This document shows, one piece after another, positions 27,208-36,429 of a stretch of 64,000 nucleotides of DNA; positions within the stretch are counted from its first letter, which is position 1, and every line of letters begins with the position of its first letter. Origin of the DNA: VXNE01 sp963664635 (GTDB taxonomy: Bacteria; Pseudomonadota; Gammaproteobacteria; Pseudomonadales; Azotimanducaceae); the NCBI GenBank assembly GCA_963664635.1, contig OY761542.1:1240001-1304000 (forward strand), written 5' to 3'. The position numbers were made by a program, and so were the translations under genes. The notes under the pieces were generated by a model that was not told the origin of the DNA, ran no database searches, and worked only from the letters and a program-made list of their open reading frames with translations.

Positions 27208-27711
27208 TCAGTTGTCCTGCTCGCTCGCCATCGCCCCCTGACGGCGCAGCGCTTCGCGGTACAGGGCCGCGAAGTCGACGGGCGCCAGCATGAACGGCGG
27301 GAACGTGCCCTTCACGACCAGATTGTCCACGGTCTCGCGCACGTAGGGGAACAGGATGTCCGGGCATGCCATCGCCAGGATCTGCTGGAGCTGTGGGCCT
27401 TCGGCGCTCTCGACCAGGAACACCCCCGCCTGCTGCACCTCCACGATGAGCCCGGTACGGGGCTCGCCGCCGCCGGTGGCGTCGAGGCGGGCCGACAGCG
27501 TGGCGGTCAGGACGATCTCGAAGCGGCTGCCGTCGAGGCGGTTGGCGCGGGTGTTGATGTCGAGCTGGACGTCCGGCTTCCACTCGCCCCGAAAGACGTC
27601 GGGGGCCAGCGGCGACTCGAAGGACAGATCCTTCAGATAAATCCGCTCGACCTGAATGCGGGTCGCGGGCGGCGCCTGACCGGGAGGAACGGCGGGGTCG
27701 CCGACGGCCAT
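27208..27711 (-). CDS. secB: Protein-export chaperone SecB
   Basis: 167 residues with the SecB blocks: IQVERIYLKDLSFESPLAP, then VQLDINTRANRLDG, GVFLV with the leucine-rich groove, MACPDILFPYVRETVDNLVVKGTFPPFMLAPVDF. SecB tetramers hold pre-proteins unfolded for SecA. It lies after the rhodanese gene in the same direction. The grxC gene often found between these two is absent here. Confidence 0.92.
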   Translation of the reverse strand: MAVGDPAVPPGQAPPATRIQVERIYLKDLSFESPLAPDVFRGEWKPDVQLDINTRANRLDGSRFEIVLTATLSARLDATGGGEPRTGLIVEVQQAGVFLVESAEGPQLQQILAMACPDILFPYVRETVDNLVVKGTFPPFMLAPVDFAALYREALRRQGAMASEQDN

Positions 27712-27759
27712 GTCAGGAACCCCCCAGACCGCGGGGCGATGTCGGGTCGGACGATCCCG

Positions 27760-28176
27760 TCATCCCTTGACCACCGGCAGGTTCTGACCGCGCCACTCGG
27801 TGAGTCCGCCCCGCAGCCTGGCGACGTGCTCGAAGCCCGCCTTGCGCAGGACGGTCCCGGCCGCGCCGGAGTGCTGGCCCATCTTGCAGGCGATCACCAG
27901 GGGCTTCTCGCGGAACTTCTCGAGTTCGCGGAGCCGGTCCCCGAGCGCCGCGTGCGGGATGTTGAGCGAGTCGACGATGTGGCCCTCCCGGAACTCCTTC
28001 TTGTCGCGCACATCGACCACCACGGCGCCCTTGCGATTGATGAGGTCGACGAGTTGCTGCGCGGTCACGGTCTGCCCGCCGCGGCGCATCTCGTTGCGGA
28101 TGAACAGGCCGAGGAGCAGGACGAAGGCGCCCGCGAGGAACGGGTTGTTGGCGATGAACTCGAAGAACTGGTCCAT
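27760..28176 (-). CDS. Membrane-anchored rhodanese-domain protein
   Basis: 138 residues. One N-terminal transmembrane helix (NPFLAGAFVLLLGLFI) is followed by a rhodanese domain: VVVDVRDKKEFREGHIVDSLNIPH and the loop LVIACKMGQHS, with the catalytic Cys kept. The product resembles the YibN-type protein encoded next to gpmI and secB in many gammaproteobacteria. It diverges from gpmI, with about 155-190 bases of shared promoter region. Confidence 0.88.
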   Translation of the reverse strand: MDQFFEFIANNPFLAGAFVLLLGLFIRNEMRRGGQTVTAQQLVDLINRKGAVVVDVRDKKEFREGHIVDSLNIPHAALGDRLRELEKFREKPLVIACKMGQHSGAAGTVLRKAGFEHVARLRGGLTEWRGQNLPVVKG

Positions 28177-28304
28177 GTCGGGGTGGTGCGTCGGCGGATC
28201 GGATGGGCACGGCGGGCGGCATTATAGCGAGGCTGGGGCCTGCCTGAGCGCCCGCGCCGACCGTCGCCGGCCGCGACGGGGCCGGCCGCCGGGCCGCGCG
28301 TCCT

Positions 28305-28332
28305 ATGACAGGGCCGGGATTCGCAGGATAAT
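28305..28332 (+). promoter_or_regulatory. Candidate sigma-70 promoter of gpmI
   Basis: ATGACA at 28305-28310 and GATAAT at 28327-28332 are 16 bases apart. They resemble the -35 and -10 consensus (5 of 6 each). The placement makes the ATG at 28331, which is inside the -10 box, an unlikely start and supports 28364. A similar GATAAT lies at 32103-32108 before ctpA, with a weaker -35. Confidence 0.45.
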
Positions 28333-28363
28333 GGCCCTGTCGCCTGCTCCTCGGGGTCCCCAC

Positions 28364-29881
28364 ATGTCGGCAGCGCTGCTCGTTGTGCTCGACGGATGGG
28401 GCCATGCGGAGCCCGCCGGGGACAACGCCATCCATGCGGCGCGCACGCCGCACTGGGATCGCCTCTGGGGCGCGGCGCCGACGACCCTGATCTCCGGGTC
28501 CGGGCGCGATGTCGGGTTGCCGCACGGCCAGATGGGCAACTCCGAAGTCGGCCACATGCACCTCGGCGCCGGCCGGGTCGTCCACCAGGATCTGTCGCGC
28601 ATCGACCTGGCCATCGAGGACGGCAGCTTTGCGGCCAACGCGGTGCTGAAAGCGGCGATCGACAAGGCCCGGCCGGGCCGGCTGCACGTACTGGGGCTGC
28701 TCTCGCCGGGGGGCGTCCATAGCCACGAGGACCAGATCGCGGCCCTGATCGGGATGGCGGAGCGGGCCGGCGTCACGATCCGCCTGCACGCGTTCCTGGA
28801 CGGCAGGGACACTCCGCCGCGCAGCGCGGCGCCGAGCCTCGAGCGTTTCGGAGACCGCGTGGCCTCGATTTGCGGTCGGTATTACGCCATGGATCGCGAC
28901 GCCCGCTGGGACCGGGTGCGGGCAGCGTTCGACATGCTGACCGGGGCCCCGGGGTGCCACTGGGCGAAGGATGCCGCCGCGGGTCTGCAGGCGGCCTACG
29001 AACGGGGCGAGAGCGACGAGTTCGTACGGCCAACCACGGTAGGGGACTTCCCGCTCGGCGGGCATGTCCGCGATGGCGATGTCGTCGTCTTCATGAACTT
29101 CCGGGCCGACCGCGCACGCCAACTCACCCGCGCCTTCGTGCAGGACGATTTCGACGGCTTCCCGCGGACTCGCCGGCCCCGGCTCGGGGACTTCGTCACG
29201 CTCACCCGGTACGCCGACGACATACCGGCCGCATGCGCTTTCGAACCGCAAGCCGTGCCGAACTCGTTCGGCGAGTATGTCGCGGGGCTCGGCATGCGCC
29301 AGTTGCGCATCGCTGAGACGGAGAAGTACGCGCACGTGACGTTCTTCTTTTCCGGTGGCCGGGAACGGCCGTTCCCCGGCGAAGATCGCATGCTCGTGCC
29401 CTCTCCGCAGGTCGCGACCTACGATTTGCAGCCCGAGATGAACGCGCCTGAAGTGACGGACCGCCTGGTGGCGGCCATCGAGTCGCGGGCGTACGACGCC
29501 ATCGTCTGCAACTACGCCAACGCGGACATGGTGGGCCACACGGGGGACTTCGACGCCGCCGTACTTGCGGTGGAGGCGCTGGACGGGTGTCTCGGCCGCA
29601 TCGTTGCCGCGGTCGAGGCGACCGGCGGCCACTGCCTCGTCACGGCGGACCACGGCAACGTCGAGCGGATGCGGGACGCCGCGACCGGCCAGGCGCACAC
29701 GGCCCACACGGCCGAACGGGTGCCGCTGGTGTACGTCGGGCCGGCCCGCATCCGGCTAGATGGCGGCGGCACGCTGTCGGACGTTGCTCCGACGCTGCTC
29801 GATCTCATGGGTCTCGCCCCACCGGCGGAGATGCGGGGGCGGTCCCTGGCGCTGCCGGAGCCCCTGCGGCGCGAGGCTTGA
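28364..29881 (+). CDS. gpmI: 2,3-bisphosphoglycerate-independent phosphoglycerate mutase
   Basis: A 505-residue alkaline-phosphatase-superfamily mutase of glycolysis. Seen: LLVVLDGWGHAEPAGDNAI (metal Asp), QMGNSEVGHMHLGAGR with the phospho-serine, HSHEDQI, FLDGRDTPPRSA, NFRADRARQLTR, NYANADMVGHTGDF and VTADHGNVERM. These are all the metal-binding and catalytic motifs. Length is normal. It heads the gpmI-envC-ctpA run; the envC start overlaps its TGA. Confidence 0.93.
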   Translation: MSAALLVVLDGWGHAEPAGDNAIHAARTPHWDRLWGAAPTTLISGSGRDVGLPHGQMGNSEVGHMHLGAGRVVHQDLSRIDLAIEDGSFAANAVLKAAIDKARPGRLHVLGLLSPGGVHSHEDQIAALIGMAERAGVTIRLHAFLDGRDTPPRSAAPSLERFGDRVASICGRYYAMDRDARWDRVRAAFDMLTGAPGCHWAKDAAAGLQAAYERGESDEFVRPTTVGDFPLGGHVRDGDVVVFMNFRADRARQLTRAFVQDDFDGFPRTRRPRLGDFVTLTRYADDIPAACAFEPQAVPNSFGEYVAGLGMRQLRIAETEKYAHVTFFFSGGRERPFPGEDRMLVPSPQVATYDLQPEMNAPEVTDRLVAAIESRAYDAIVCNYANADMVGHTGDFDAAVLAVEALDGCLGRIVAAVEATGGHCLVTADHGNVERMRDAATGQAHTAHTAERVPLVYVGPARIRLDGGGTLSDVAPTLLDLMGLAPPAEMRGRSLALPEPLRREA

Positions 29882-31023
29882 GTCCGCAGCGGCAGGTCGT
29901 TGCGGCGACGTTGGCGGCGACGCTGCTGGCCGGCGCCGCGGTCGCGCGGGGCGCCGAGGACGAATCCGGGACCGAGCGCCGGCTGGGGACCGTGGTCGAG
30001 GAACTCAATGCGCTGGACGCTTGGCTGGACGATGCCGGCCGACGCATGGCGCGGCTGCAGCGGGACCTGGCGGCGGCGGATCGGGAAGTCGCCGGCACGG
30101 GGCGCCGCATCCGGAATCTCGATGCGGAACTCTCGGCGTCGCGGGCGCGGCTCGCGGGTCTTGCGGAGGAACGGGCCGGGATCGAGGAACGCCGGGTCGA
30201 ACAGGCGCGCCGCATTGCCCGGCACGTCCGGGAGGCGTACCGGCACTCCGGCCGCGACTTCTTCAAGGTGTTGCTGAACCAGACCGACCCGACGGCCTTC
30301 GACCGCATGATCCGCTACCACGGCTACTTCAGCCGGGCGCGTCTCGACACGGTCGAGGAGTATCGGCGTGTCCTGCGGACCATCGGCGAGAACGAGCGCG
30401 CCATCGGCGAGCGCCGACGGGCCCTCGCGGAGCAGCAAAGCGAACTTGCGCAGCGCCAGGGCGCGCTGGTGGCGCGCCGCGCGGAACGCGAGGGGCTGAT
30501 CGCGGAACTGTCGAGGGAGGTGACCGATCGCGAGGGGCAGCGCCTTCGGCTGACGGAAGATCGCAAGCGGCTCGAGACCCTGTTGGCCGAGTTGCGCCGG
30601 CGGGCGCTGGAGGCCGAGGCGACGCGCTTTGCCGAGAGCCGTGGCCGTCTGAACTGGCCGGTCGCGGGCCGGGTCGTGCGGCGCTTCGGTCAGCCGCGGG
30701 CCGGGGGACGGCTGAAGTGGGAGGGGGTCTACTTCGAGGCGAGTCCGGGGACCGAGGTGAAGGCGATCCACGGTGGCAGGGTGGTGTTCGCCGACTGGCT
30801 GCGCGGCTTCGGTCTGCTGACCATCGTGGACCATGGCGACGGCCACATGTCGCTGTACGGCAACGTGGATGACCTGTTCAAGGAGGTCGGAGACTGGGTG
30901 GAGGGCGGCGAGCCGATCGCGGCCGCCGGCCGCAGCGGCGGCCAACCCTCGAGCGGTCTGTACTTCGAGGTACGCTCGAACGGCCGCCCCACGAACCCCA
31001 TCGCTTGGCTCGAACGCCAGTAG
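29878..31023 (+). CDS. envC: Murein hydrolase activator EnvC-like, LytM domain
   Basis: 381 residues. A signal-like N terminus (VVAATLAATLLAGAAVARGA) is followed by a long coiled coil from about 35 to 260 and a C-terminal LytM/M23 domain (LNWPVAGRVVRRFGQPRAGGRLKWEGVYFEA to ASSGLYFEVR-like end). The zinc ligands of active M23 peptidases are missing: GVYFEAS replaces the H-x3-D region and LYGNVDD replaces the HxH. It should therefore activate amidases in cell division rather than cut peptidoglycan itself. The TTG start at 29878 overlaps the gpmI stop as TTGA. Confidence 0.88.
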   Translation: MSPQRQVVAATLAATLLAGAAVARGAEDESGTERRLGTVVEELNALDAWLDDAGRRMARLQRDLAAADREVAGTGRRIRNLDAELSASRARLAGLAEERAGIEERRVEQARRIARHVREAYRHSGRDFFKVLLNQTDPTAFDRMIRYHGYFSRARLDTVEEYRRVLRTIGENERAIGERRRALAEQQSELAQRQGALVARRAEREGLIAELSREVTDREGQRLRLTEDRKRLETLLAELRRRALEAEATRFAESRGRLNWPVAGRVVRRFGQPRAGGRLKWEGVYFEASPGTEVKAIHGGRVVFADWLRGFGLLTIVDHGDGHMSLYGNVDDLFKEVGDWVEGGEPIAAAGRSGGQPSSGLYFEVRSNGRPTNPIAWLERQ

Positions 31024-31143
31024 GACTGTTCGCCTTTTTGGAAGTCCATTTTCGAGCGGGTCTTCCGCACTGGTTCGCGGCGTGGCGTCGCTTGCGTCGC
31101 CCGTCCCCTTCCCTTCGCGGCCGTACCATGCGAACGTGGACAC

Positions 31144-32058
31144 ATGGCGATCTGGCAGGACAGGCTCGAGCGGGACGAAATCGTCCTGATCGACGGGGGC
31201 ACGGGTACGGAACTCGAGCGGCGCGGCGTGCCGATGAGCATGGCGGCGTGGTCCGCGCTCGCGGTGCACACGCACTCCCGCGTGGTGCGGGAGGTCCATG
31301 AGGACTACATCGCCGCCGGCGCCGAGGTCATCGTCACGAACACCTTCGGCACGACCCGGTTCCTGCTCGAGGCGGCCGGCATCGGCGACGAGTTCGAGGC
31401 GGTCAACCGCGGCGCGGTGCGGCTGGCCATGGAAGCCCGCGACGCCTCGGGCAAGGACATCGCCATCGCGGGTTCGATCTCCAACCTGCCGCCGGACATG
31501 GACCCGGCCAACTATCCGCCGCCGGAAGCGGAGTTGGCCGGTCTGCAGGAACTGGCCGCGCTGCTCGCGGATTGCGGGGTGGATCTCATCGCGCTGGAGA
31601 TGCTGCAGGACACGCGTCATGCCGCGCGTGCGATGGAGGCGGCGCTGTCGACCGGCCTGCCGGTCTGGCTCGGGGTCAGTTGCCGGCGGCGGCCGGCCGG
31701 CGACGGGCTCGTGAGCTTCGACCTGCCGCAGATGGACTTCGCCCGGCCGCTGGACGCCCTGATCCCGATGGGACCGAGCGTCGTCAACATCATGCACAGC
31801 GAGATCGACGCCGTTGCGGAGGCGATCGCGATGGTGCGCGAGCGCTGGTCGGGGCCGCTGGGCGTGTACCCGGAGATCGGGGAGTTCGAGCCCCCCAACT
31901 GGCGCAAGGACGACGACGTGGCGCCGGCGCGCTACGTCGAACACGCCCGCGACTGGGTGCGGCTCGGCGCGCGCCTCGTCGGCGGCTGCTGCGGTACGAC
32001 GCCGGACCACATCGCGGCGCTGGCCGGGGCGTTCCGCGCGCGAAGCGTCCCCGCCTGA
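31144..32058 (+). CDS. Homocysteine S-methyltransferase family protein
   Basis: 304 residues, a TIM barrel of the homocysteine S-methyltransferase family. Zinc ligands: Cys in LGVSCRRR and the C-terminal pair in VGGCCGTTPDHI. N-terminal LIDGGTGTELERRG and EVIVTNTFGTTRF are typical. The methyl donor (S-methylmethionine, betaine or SAM) is not determined by sequence. It lies between envC and ctpA, which are usually adjacent, so it looks like a later insertion into the run. Confidence 0.87.
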   Translation: MAIWQDRLERDEIVLIDGGTGTELERRGVPMSMAAWSALAVHTHSRVVREVHEDYIAAGAEVIVTNTFGTTRFLLEAAGIGDEFEAVNRGAVRLAMEARDASGKDIAIAGSISNLPPDMDPANYPPPEAELAGLQELAALLADCGVDLIALEMLQDTRHAARAMEAALSTGLPVWLGVSCRRRPAGDGLVSFDLPQMDFARPLDALIPMGPSVVNIMHSEIDAVAEAIAMVRERWSGPLGVYPEIGEFEPPNWRKDDDVAPARYVEHARDWVRLGARLVGGCCGTTPDHIAALAGAFRARSVPA

Positions 32059-32133
32059 CACGTACGGTTCCATCCCCGGTCGAACCTGGGCCGGTTTCGC
32101 CGGATAATTGCCGCGTCCCGGACCGGAGTCCCC

Positions 32134-33306
32134 ATGCTGCTGCGCCCGTTCACCCTGCTGGGCCTCGTCGTGAGCATGGCGGGCGGCGTGGTGCTCGGCG
32201 TCGGCGTGTTCGTACTCCTGCTCGAGCGCGGTTACCTGCCGGACGGCCGCGAGGTGGGGTCGTTGCCGGCCATCGTGCGGCACGTGCGCGATTCCTACGT
32301 CGAGCCCATCCCGGAGGAGACCCTCGTGGAGAACGCGATCCGCGGCATCGTGCGGGGTCTCGACGACCACTCCACCTTCCTCGACAGCGGGGCCTTCGAC
32401 CACCTCAAGGAAGAGACCACCGGCAAGTTCGGCGGCATCGGCGTCGAGGTCGGCCTGGTCGAGGGCTGGTTCACCGTCATCGCCCCCATCGACGACACGC
32501 CGGCCGAGCGGGCTGGGATGCGCGCCGCGGACGTGATCGTCGAAGTGGACGGCGTGTCGCTGAAGGGGCGCCGGCTCGGCGAGGCGGTGGCCGACCTGCG
32601 CGGCGCACCGGGGACGCCCGTGCATCTGCGGGTCCGCCGGGAGGGGGCCGCGGCGCCGCTCGTATTCGATCTCGTCCGCGAGACCATCCGCGTCGTGAGC
32701 GTGCGGTCGCGGCTGATCGAGCCCGGGTACGGATACCTGCGCATCTCGCAGTTCCAGCGCGCCACGCCGGAGCACGTGCGCGAAGCGCTCGGGCACCTCG
32801 AGGAGGAAACCGGAGCGGCGCTCGATGGACTCGTCATCGATCTGCGCAACAACCCCGGCGGCGTGCTCGGCGCCTCGGTGGATGTGGCCGACGCCTTTCT
32901 GGAGCGGGGTCTCATCGTCTACACCGAAGGCCGGGACGCGTCGAGCGAGGTGCGCTTCACGGCGAGTGGAACCGATGTCATCAACGGTGCGCCGCTGGCC
33001 CTCCTGATCAACCGCGGTTCCGCGTCGGCCTCGGAGATCGTCGCCGGCGCCCTGCAGGACCATGGCCGCGCCGTGGTCGTGGGAACGCGGAGCTACGGCA
33101 AGGGGTCCGTGCAGTCCGTGCTGCCGTTGACCAACGAGCGGGCGATCAAGCTCACCACCGCGCGGTACTTCACGCCGAGCGGCCGGTCGATTCACGACTC
33201 GGGGATCGAGCCGGACGTCACGGTTCCGCGGGACGGGTCGGAGACCCTGGAAGCGTACGACGCGCTCTTGCTGGCGGAGGCGTTGCGCTGGTTGAAGCGG
33301 GGGTAA
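32134..33306 (+). CDS. ctpA: C-terminal processing peptidase, S41 family
   Basis: 390 residues: an N-terminal membrane anchor (LLGLVVSMAGGVVLGVGVFVLLL), a short S41 N-terminal helical region, a PDZ domain at about 95-180 (GGIGVEVGLVEGWFTVIAPIDDTPAERAG) and the catalytic domain. The nucleophile is in SASASEI near residues 296-300, with the general base Lys323 in SYGKGSVQS. It is a periplasmic protease that probably works with the EnvC-like protein upstream in envelope turnover. Confidence 0.9.
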   Translation: MLLRPFTLLGLVVSMAGGVVLGVGVFVLLLERGYLPDGREVGSLPAIVRHVRDSYVEPIPEETLVENAIRGIVRGLDDHSTFLDSGAFDHLKEETTGKFGGIGVEVGLVEGWFTVIAPIDDTPAERAGMRAADVIVEVDGVSLKGRRLGEAVADLRGAPGTPVHLRVRREGAAAPLVFDLVRETIRVVSVRSRLIEPGYGYLRISQFQRATPEHVREALGHLEEETGAALDGLVIDLRNNPGGVLGASVDVADAFLERGLIVYTEGRDASSEVRFTASGTDVINGAPLALLINRGSASASEIVAGALQDHGRAVVVGTRSYGKGSVQSVLPLTNERAIKLTTARYFTPSGRSIHDSGIEPDVTVPRDGSETLEAYDALLLAEALRWLKRG

Positions 33307-33319
33307 CGCGGGTCGCGGC

Positions 33320-34114
33320 TTACGCCATTGCGTGGGTCAGGATGTGTTCCGCCACCGCGCTTGGTGTTTCAAACTCGGTGACCACGACGTCCCTCCGTGA
33401 CCCTTCGTCCATGATTTCGTCGATGGCTTCTCTTACGACGGCATCCCCTGCCTCGCCAGCGAACTCTGCGCCGGTCAAGAGCTCCCTGCGCGACGGCCGA
33501 AAGATGAACGGCCCATCCGCGAGGAGACTCAATGTCCACAGATCAGCCCGGGCCTGCTCGAGGCGGCGCTTGAGGTTGGCCTTGGAGAACGTCACGAGGT
33601 TCGCCGCGAAATCCCGGTTAAGGAAGGTGAATTGCGCCGGGGCATCGTGCCCTCCGATGTGTACCCGTACGCTCAGGTGGTCGGTCAAGCGCTCGTTCCG
33701 TTCCGTCACCAATGCTGCGACCTCGTCGGTCCAGCGCATTGGTTTGGGCGAACGGGCTTGGGGTCTGAGATAGTCCGCGTGGAATATCGACGACATCGCT
33801 GCGGCGCGCCGAACAACCTCGTCGACATCGGAAGCGCTCGTCTCCTGCGCCCTGCCGAGGAAGACGCTCTCCACCGGTGGTGGCCATGCCTCGAGAGAGG
33901 GGTTGTGGAGGAGATGCTCGTGCATACTGCGACTCGCCAACTCGATCAGATCGAGCACGTAGCGCCTATCGTCGCGAAACACGGCGCCTGCCGTCGCGGG
34001 ATCGATCGTCGGCACGCACCGCGACTCGCCTTCGCTGACGGCGGCGATTGCGATGACCACCCGCTCCTCCGAGCCGGGAATGGGTTCAAGCAAAACCGGT
34101 GCCCAACGGGTCAT
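33320..34114 (-). CDS. Unknown protein paired with HipA-like kinase
   Basis: About 264 residues from ATG 34114, which has GGAGGG 4 bases upstream. A start at 34153 would overlap the kinase gene by 26 bases. The first 60 residues are strand-rich (VLLEPIPGSEERVVIAIAAV), then long helical segments (YVLDLIELASRSMHEHLL and later FSKANLKRRLEQARADLWTLSLLADGPF). No domain is recognised. HipA-like kinases of this kind often have a small DUF3037-type partner; this protein is in that position but is longer and different. Confidence 0.65.
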   Translation of the reverse strand: MTRWAPVLLEPIPGSEERVVIAIAAVSEGESRCVPTIDPATAGAVFRDDRRYVLDLIELASRSMHEHLLHNPSLEAWPPPVESVFLGRAQETSASDVDEVVRRAAAMSSIFHADYLRPQARSPKPMRWTDEVAALVTERNERLTDHLSVRVHIGGHDAPAQFTFLNRDFAANLVTFSKANLKRRLEQARADLWTLSLLADGPFIFRPSRRELLTGAEFAGEAGDAVVREAIDEIMDEGSRRDVVVTEFETPSAVAEHILTHAMA

Positions 34115-34127
34115 GGAACCCTCCGAA

Positions 34128-34880
34128 TCATGCAAGCAGTTGACCTTGGCCAAGACGATACTCTTCTTCGATCAGTTCCGGGAGCCTGTTCAGGCGCGCC
34201 GTCAACAGATCGATGCACTCGTCGAATAGACGGTCAGGTTCCCAGCCGCCCAAAAGGGCAGCCGTTGTCAGTTGTGCGAAATCCACGTGGCCAAAGTTGA
34301 CGGCCGCTGCTTTGACCCGACCCGCGAGTTCGAACGGGCTGGGTGAGCTGTGGGCCGCAACGAGGTGCTTGGCGAGGCCGTTACGGACCTTCGTGTCTTC
34401 TCGCATACGGTTGGGCAGCGCTTCACCGTGATCGATCAGCAGGAACCTGCTTCGGCCGGCGAACAAGAGGTTCGATGCGGTTCGGTCTTCGTTCGCGATC
34501 CAGCTGTCGAAAGCTATGGCGGCCGAGAGCTTGGGCCATCGCGCGAGTTCATTGAGGAGGACTGGGTTCATGCGCGTACGAGCCAGTAGGCTGCTGTGAC
34601 CTTCGTAGCTGGTTGCGAAAACAAAGCGGTCGGGACCGCCGTCCCAGTCGGATTCTCGAGTGTCCAGGACGTAGGGGGTCGGCACGGGAAGATCGACTGC
34701 CTGCGCCAGGAGGTTACACAGGACCTCTCGGACGAGTTCGAAGTGCGCGACGCGTTTGACGACGACCTGCTCTACGTGGTCGCCAGCATTTGCCCAGCCG
34801 CGAACCACGGGGCGCAGACTTGCGTCATCCACCGGCGCGAAGGGACCCTCCAGGTTCCCGTACCGTATGCTCTTGATCAT
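34128..34880 (-). CDS. HipA-like kinase (HipA_2 family)
   Basis: 250 residues. The kinase core is visible: an ATP-lysine region (VEQVVVKRV near residue 40), FDSWIANEDRTASNLLF with the catalytic Asp and Asn, and FLLIDHGEAL with the DxG-like metal Asp. The N-terminal MIKSIRYGNLEGPFAP and C-terminal PELIEEEYRLG are typical of the short HipA_2 family, not of full-length HipA. I chose 34880; the frame upstream to 34961 is Arg/Cys-rich and non-homologous. No HipB-type HTH gene is adjacent. It opens the defence island. Confidence 0.75.
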   Translation of the reverse strand: MIKSIRYGNLEGPFAPVDDASLRPVVRGWANAGDHVEQVVVKRVAHFELVREVLCNLLAQAVDLPVPTPYVLDTRESDWDGGPDRFVFATSYEGHSSLLARTRMNPVLLNELARWPKLSAAIAFDSWIANEDRTASNLLFAGRSRFLLIDHGEALPNRMREDTKVRNGLAKHLVAAHSSPSPFELAGRVKAAAVNFGHVDFAQLTTAALLGGWEPDRLFDECIDLLTARLNRLPELIEEEYRLGQGQLLA

Positions 34881-35043
34881 TTCCAGTGGCGAGTCGGCGA
34901 ACGATCTGCGGCCAGCGCAGAGAAGGGTACAACACATCCGTCGTCGCCTTTGAGTCGACACAGTTGGGTTGGCTTGGCTGTCAGGTGCACCTCGCTGCGA
35001 ACGGCTGAGTCGCGCTGTCGGACCGAGAACGGACAGTGGGGGC

Positions 35044-36219
35044 TCAAATCACCCCCGCTCTGACCAGGGCGTCAATCTCTTCCAACGGGAAACCGGCTTC
35101 CTCGAGCACTTCCCGCGTGTGCTCGCCGAGTGCGGGTGTCGGCCGGCGGACGGAGAACTCGCTGGCGCTCATCTTGATTGGCTGGGCCACGAGTTCGATG
35201 TCCCCCAGTTCCGGATGCCGCACGGGCGCCGCCATGCCGAGGTGTTGGACCTGCGGATCCGCGAACACCTCGTCGATGGCGTAGATGTGGCCCGCCGGAA
35301 CGCCGGCTTCGTTGAACGTCTCGATCCACTCCCGGCTCGTCCGGGTGCGGGTGATGGCCGCGATCTCCGCGTTCATGGCGTCGCGGTTCGCGGACCGGGC
35401 GGCCGTGGTGGCGTACGCCTCGTCGGTCATCCACTCCGGGTGGCCCATGACCGTGCAGAAGCGCTCGTAGATGGCGTCCCCGGTGGCCGCGATGTTGATG
35501 TGCCCGTCGCGTGTCTCGAACACCCCCGTCGGTATGGCGGTGGGATGGTCGTTGCCGGCCTGGCCCGGCACCTCGCGGTCGAGCAGCCAGCGCTCGGCCT
35601 GGAAGTCGAGCATCGCGACCTGTGCCTGCAGCAGGGAGGACTGCACCCACTGGCCGGTACCGGTGCGTTCGCGGCCCACGAGCGCCGTCAGGATGCCGAT
35701 GGCTGTATAGAGCCCGGCGGCGAGGTCCGCGACCGGGATGCCGGCGCGCATCGGGCCCTCGCCGGGTGCCCCGGTGATGGACATGAGCCCGCCCATGCCC
35801 TGGGCCACCTGGTCGAAGCCGGGGAGCGCCCCGTACGGCCCGTCCTGCCCGAAGCCCGAGATGCTGGCGTAGACGATGCGCGGATTGCGCGCGCGGACCG
35901 CCTCGTAGTCGATGCCGAGGCGATGCTTCACGTCGGGGCGGTAGTTCTCGACGACCACGTCGGCCGATTCGGCGAGGTGCAGGAACACTTCGCGGCCGGC
36001 CGGGGCCTTGAGGTCGAGGGCCATGCTGCGCTTGTTGCGATGCAGGTTCTGGAAATCGGGGCCGAGCCGGGCTCCGCCCATGGTGCCGCCGGTATCACCG
36101 GGGCGTTCGACCTTGACGACCGACGCGCCCCAGTCCGCGAGCTGCCGCACGGCGGTTGGCCCGGCTCGTATTCGGGTCAGGTCGAGGACGCGGATGTGTT
36201 CGAGCGGCAGGTTGGTCAT
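35044..36219 (-). CDS. CaiB/BaiF family CoA-transferase
   Basis: 391 residues of a class III CoA-transferase: LEHIRVLDLTRIRAGPTAVRQLADWGASVVKVERPG, NLHRNKRSMALDLK, ADVVVENYRPDVKHRLGIDY, GFGQDGPYGALPGFDQVAQGMGG. The catalytic Asp is in the PVADLAAGLYTA block. It transfers CoA between carboxylic acids; the substrate is not readable. The start at 36219 begins exactly with the conserved N terminus. It is metabolic in an otherwise defence-rich stretch. Confidence 0.87.
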   Translation of the reverse strand: MTNLPLEHIRVLDLTRIRAGPTAVRQLADWGASVVKVERPGDTGGTMGGARLGPDFQNLHRNKRSMALDLKAPAGREVFLHLAESADVVVENYRPDVKHRLGIDYEAVRARNPRIVYASISGFGQDGPYGALPGFDQVAQGMGGLMSITGAPGEGPMRAGIPVADLAAGLYTAIGILTALVGRERTGTGQWVQSSLLQAQVAMLDFQAERWLLDREVPGQAGNDHPTAIPTGVFETRDGHINIAATGDAIYERFCTVMGHPEWMTDEAYATTAARSANRDAMNAEIAAITRTRTSREWIETFNEAGVPAGHIYAIDEVFADPQVQHLGMAAPVRHPELGDIELVAQPIKMSASEFSVRRPTPALGEHTREVLEEAGFPLEEIDALVRAGVI

Positions 36220-36429
36220 GGCGGTGGCCTCCAGGAACGCGCTTGGGTTGCCCGGCGATACGCGTAACCCGGGCACGACAGCGTCGCCAGTGTGCGTAAG
36301 CCAAGGGCTGCGAGCCACGGCATTAGATGCCCCCGCGCGTCGCCGCGCAACGGCGCCGCCGCGTCCCTCGATCCGGACACGGGAAGGCCGCCCATTCCGC
36401 CCGCCTGCGGTCGGCCCGCCTGTGAAGCA

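Noticed and set aside
29512..33195. 1,227-residue minus-strand frame over gpmI-ctpA
   Set aside because: Runs antisense through four recognised genes; product of GC bias.
34596..35063. 155-residue plus-strand frame opposite the HipA-like kinase
   Set aside because: It is antisense to a recognised kinase and lacks a ribosome site or motifs.
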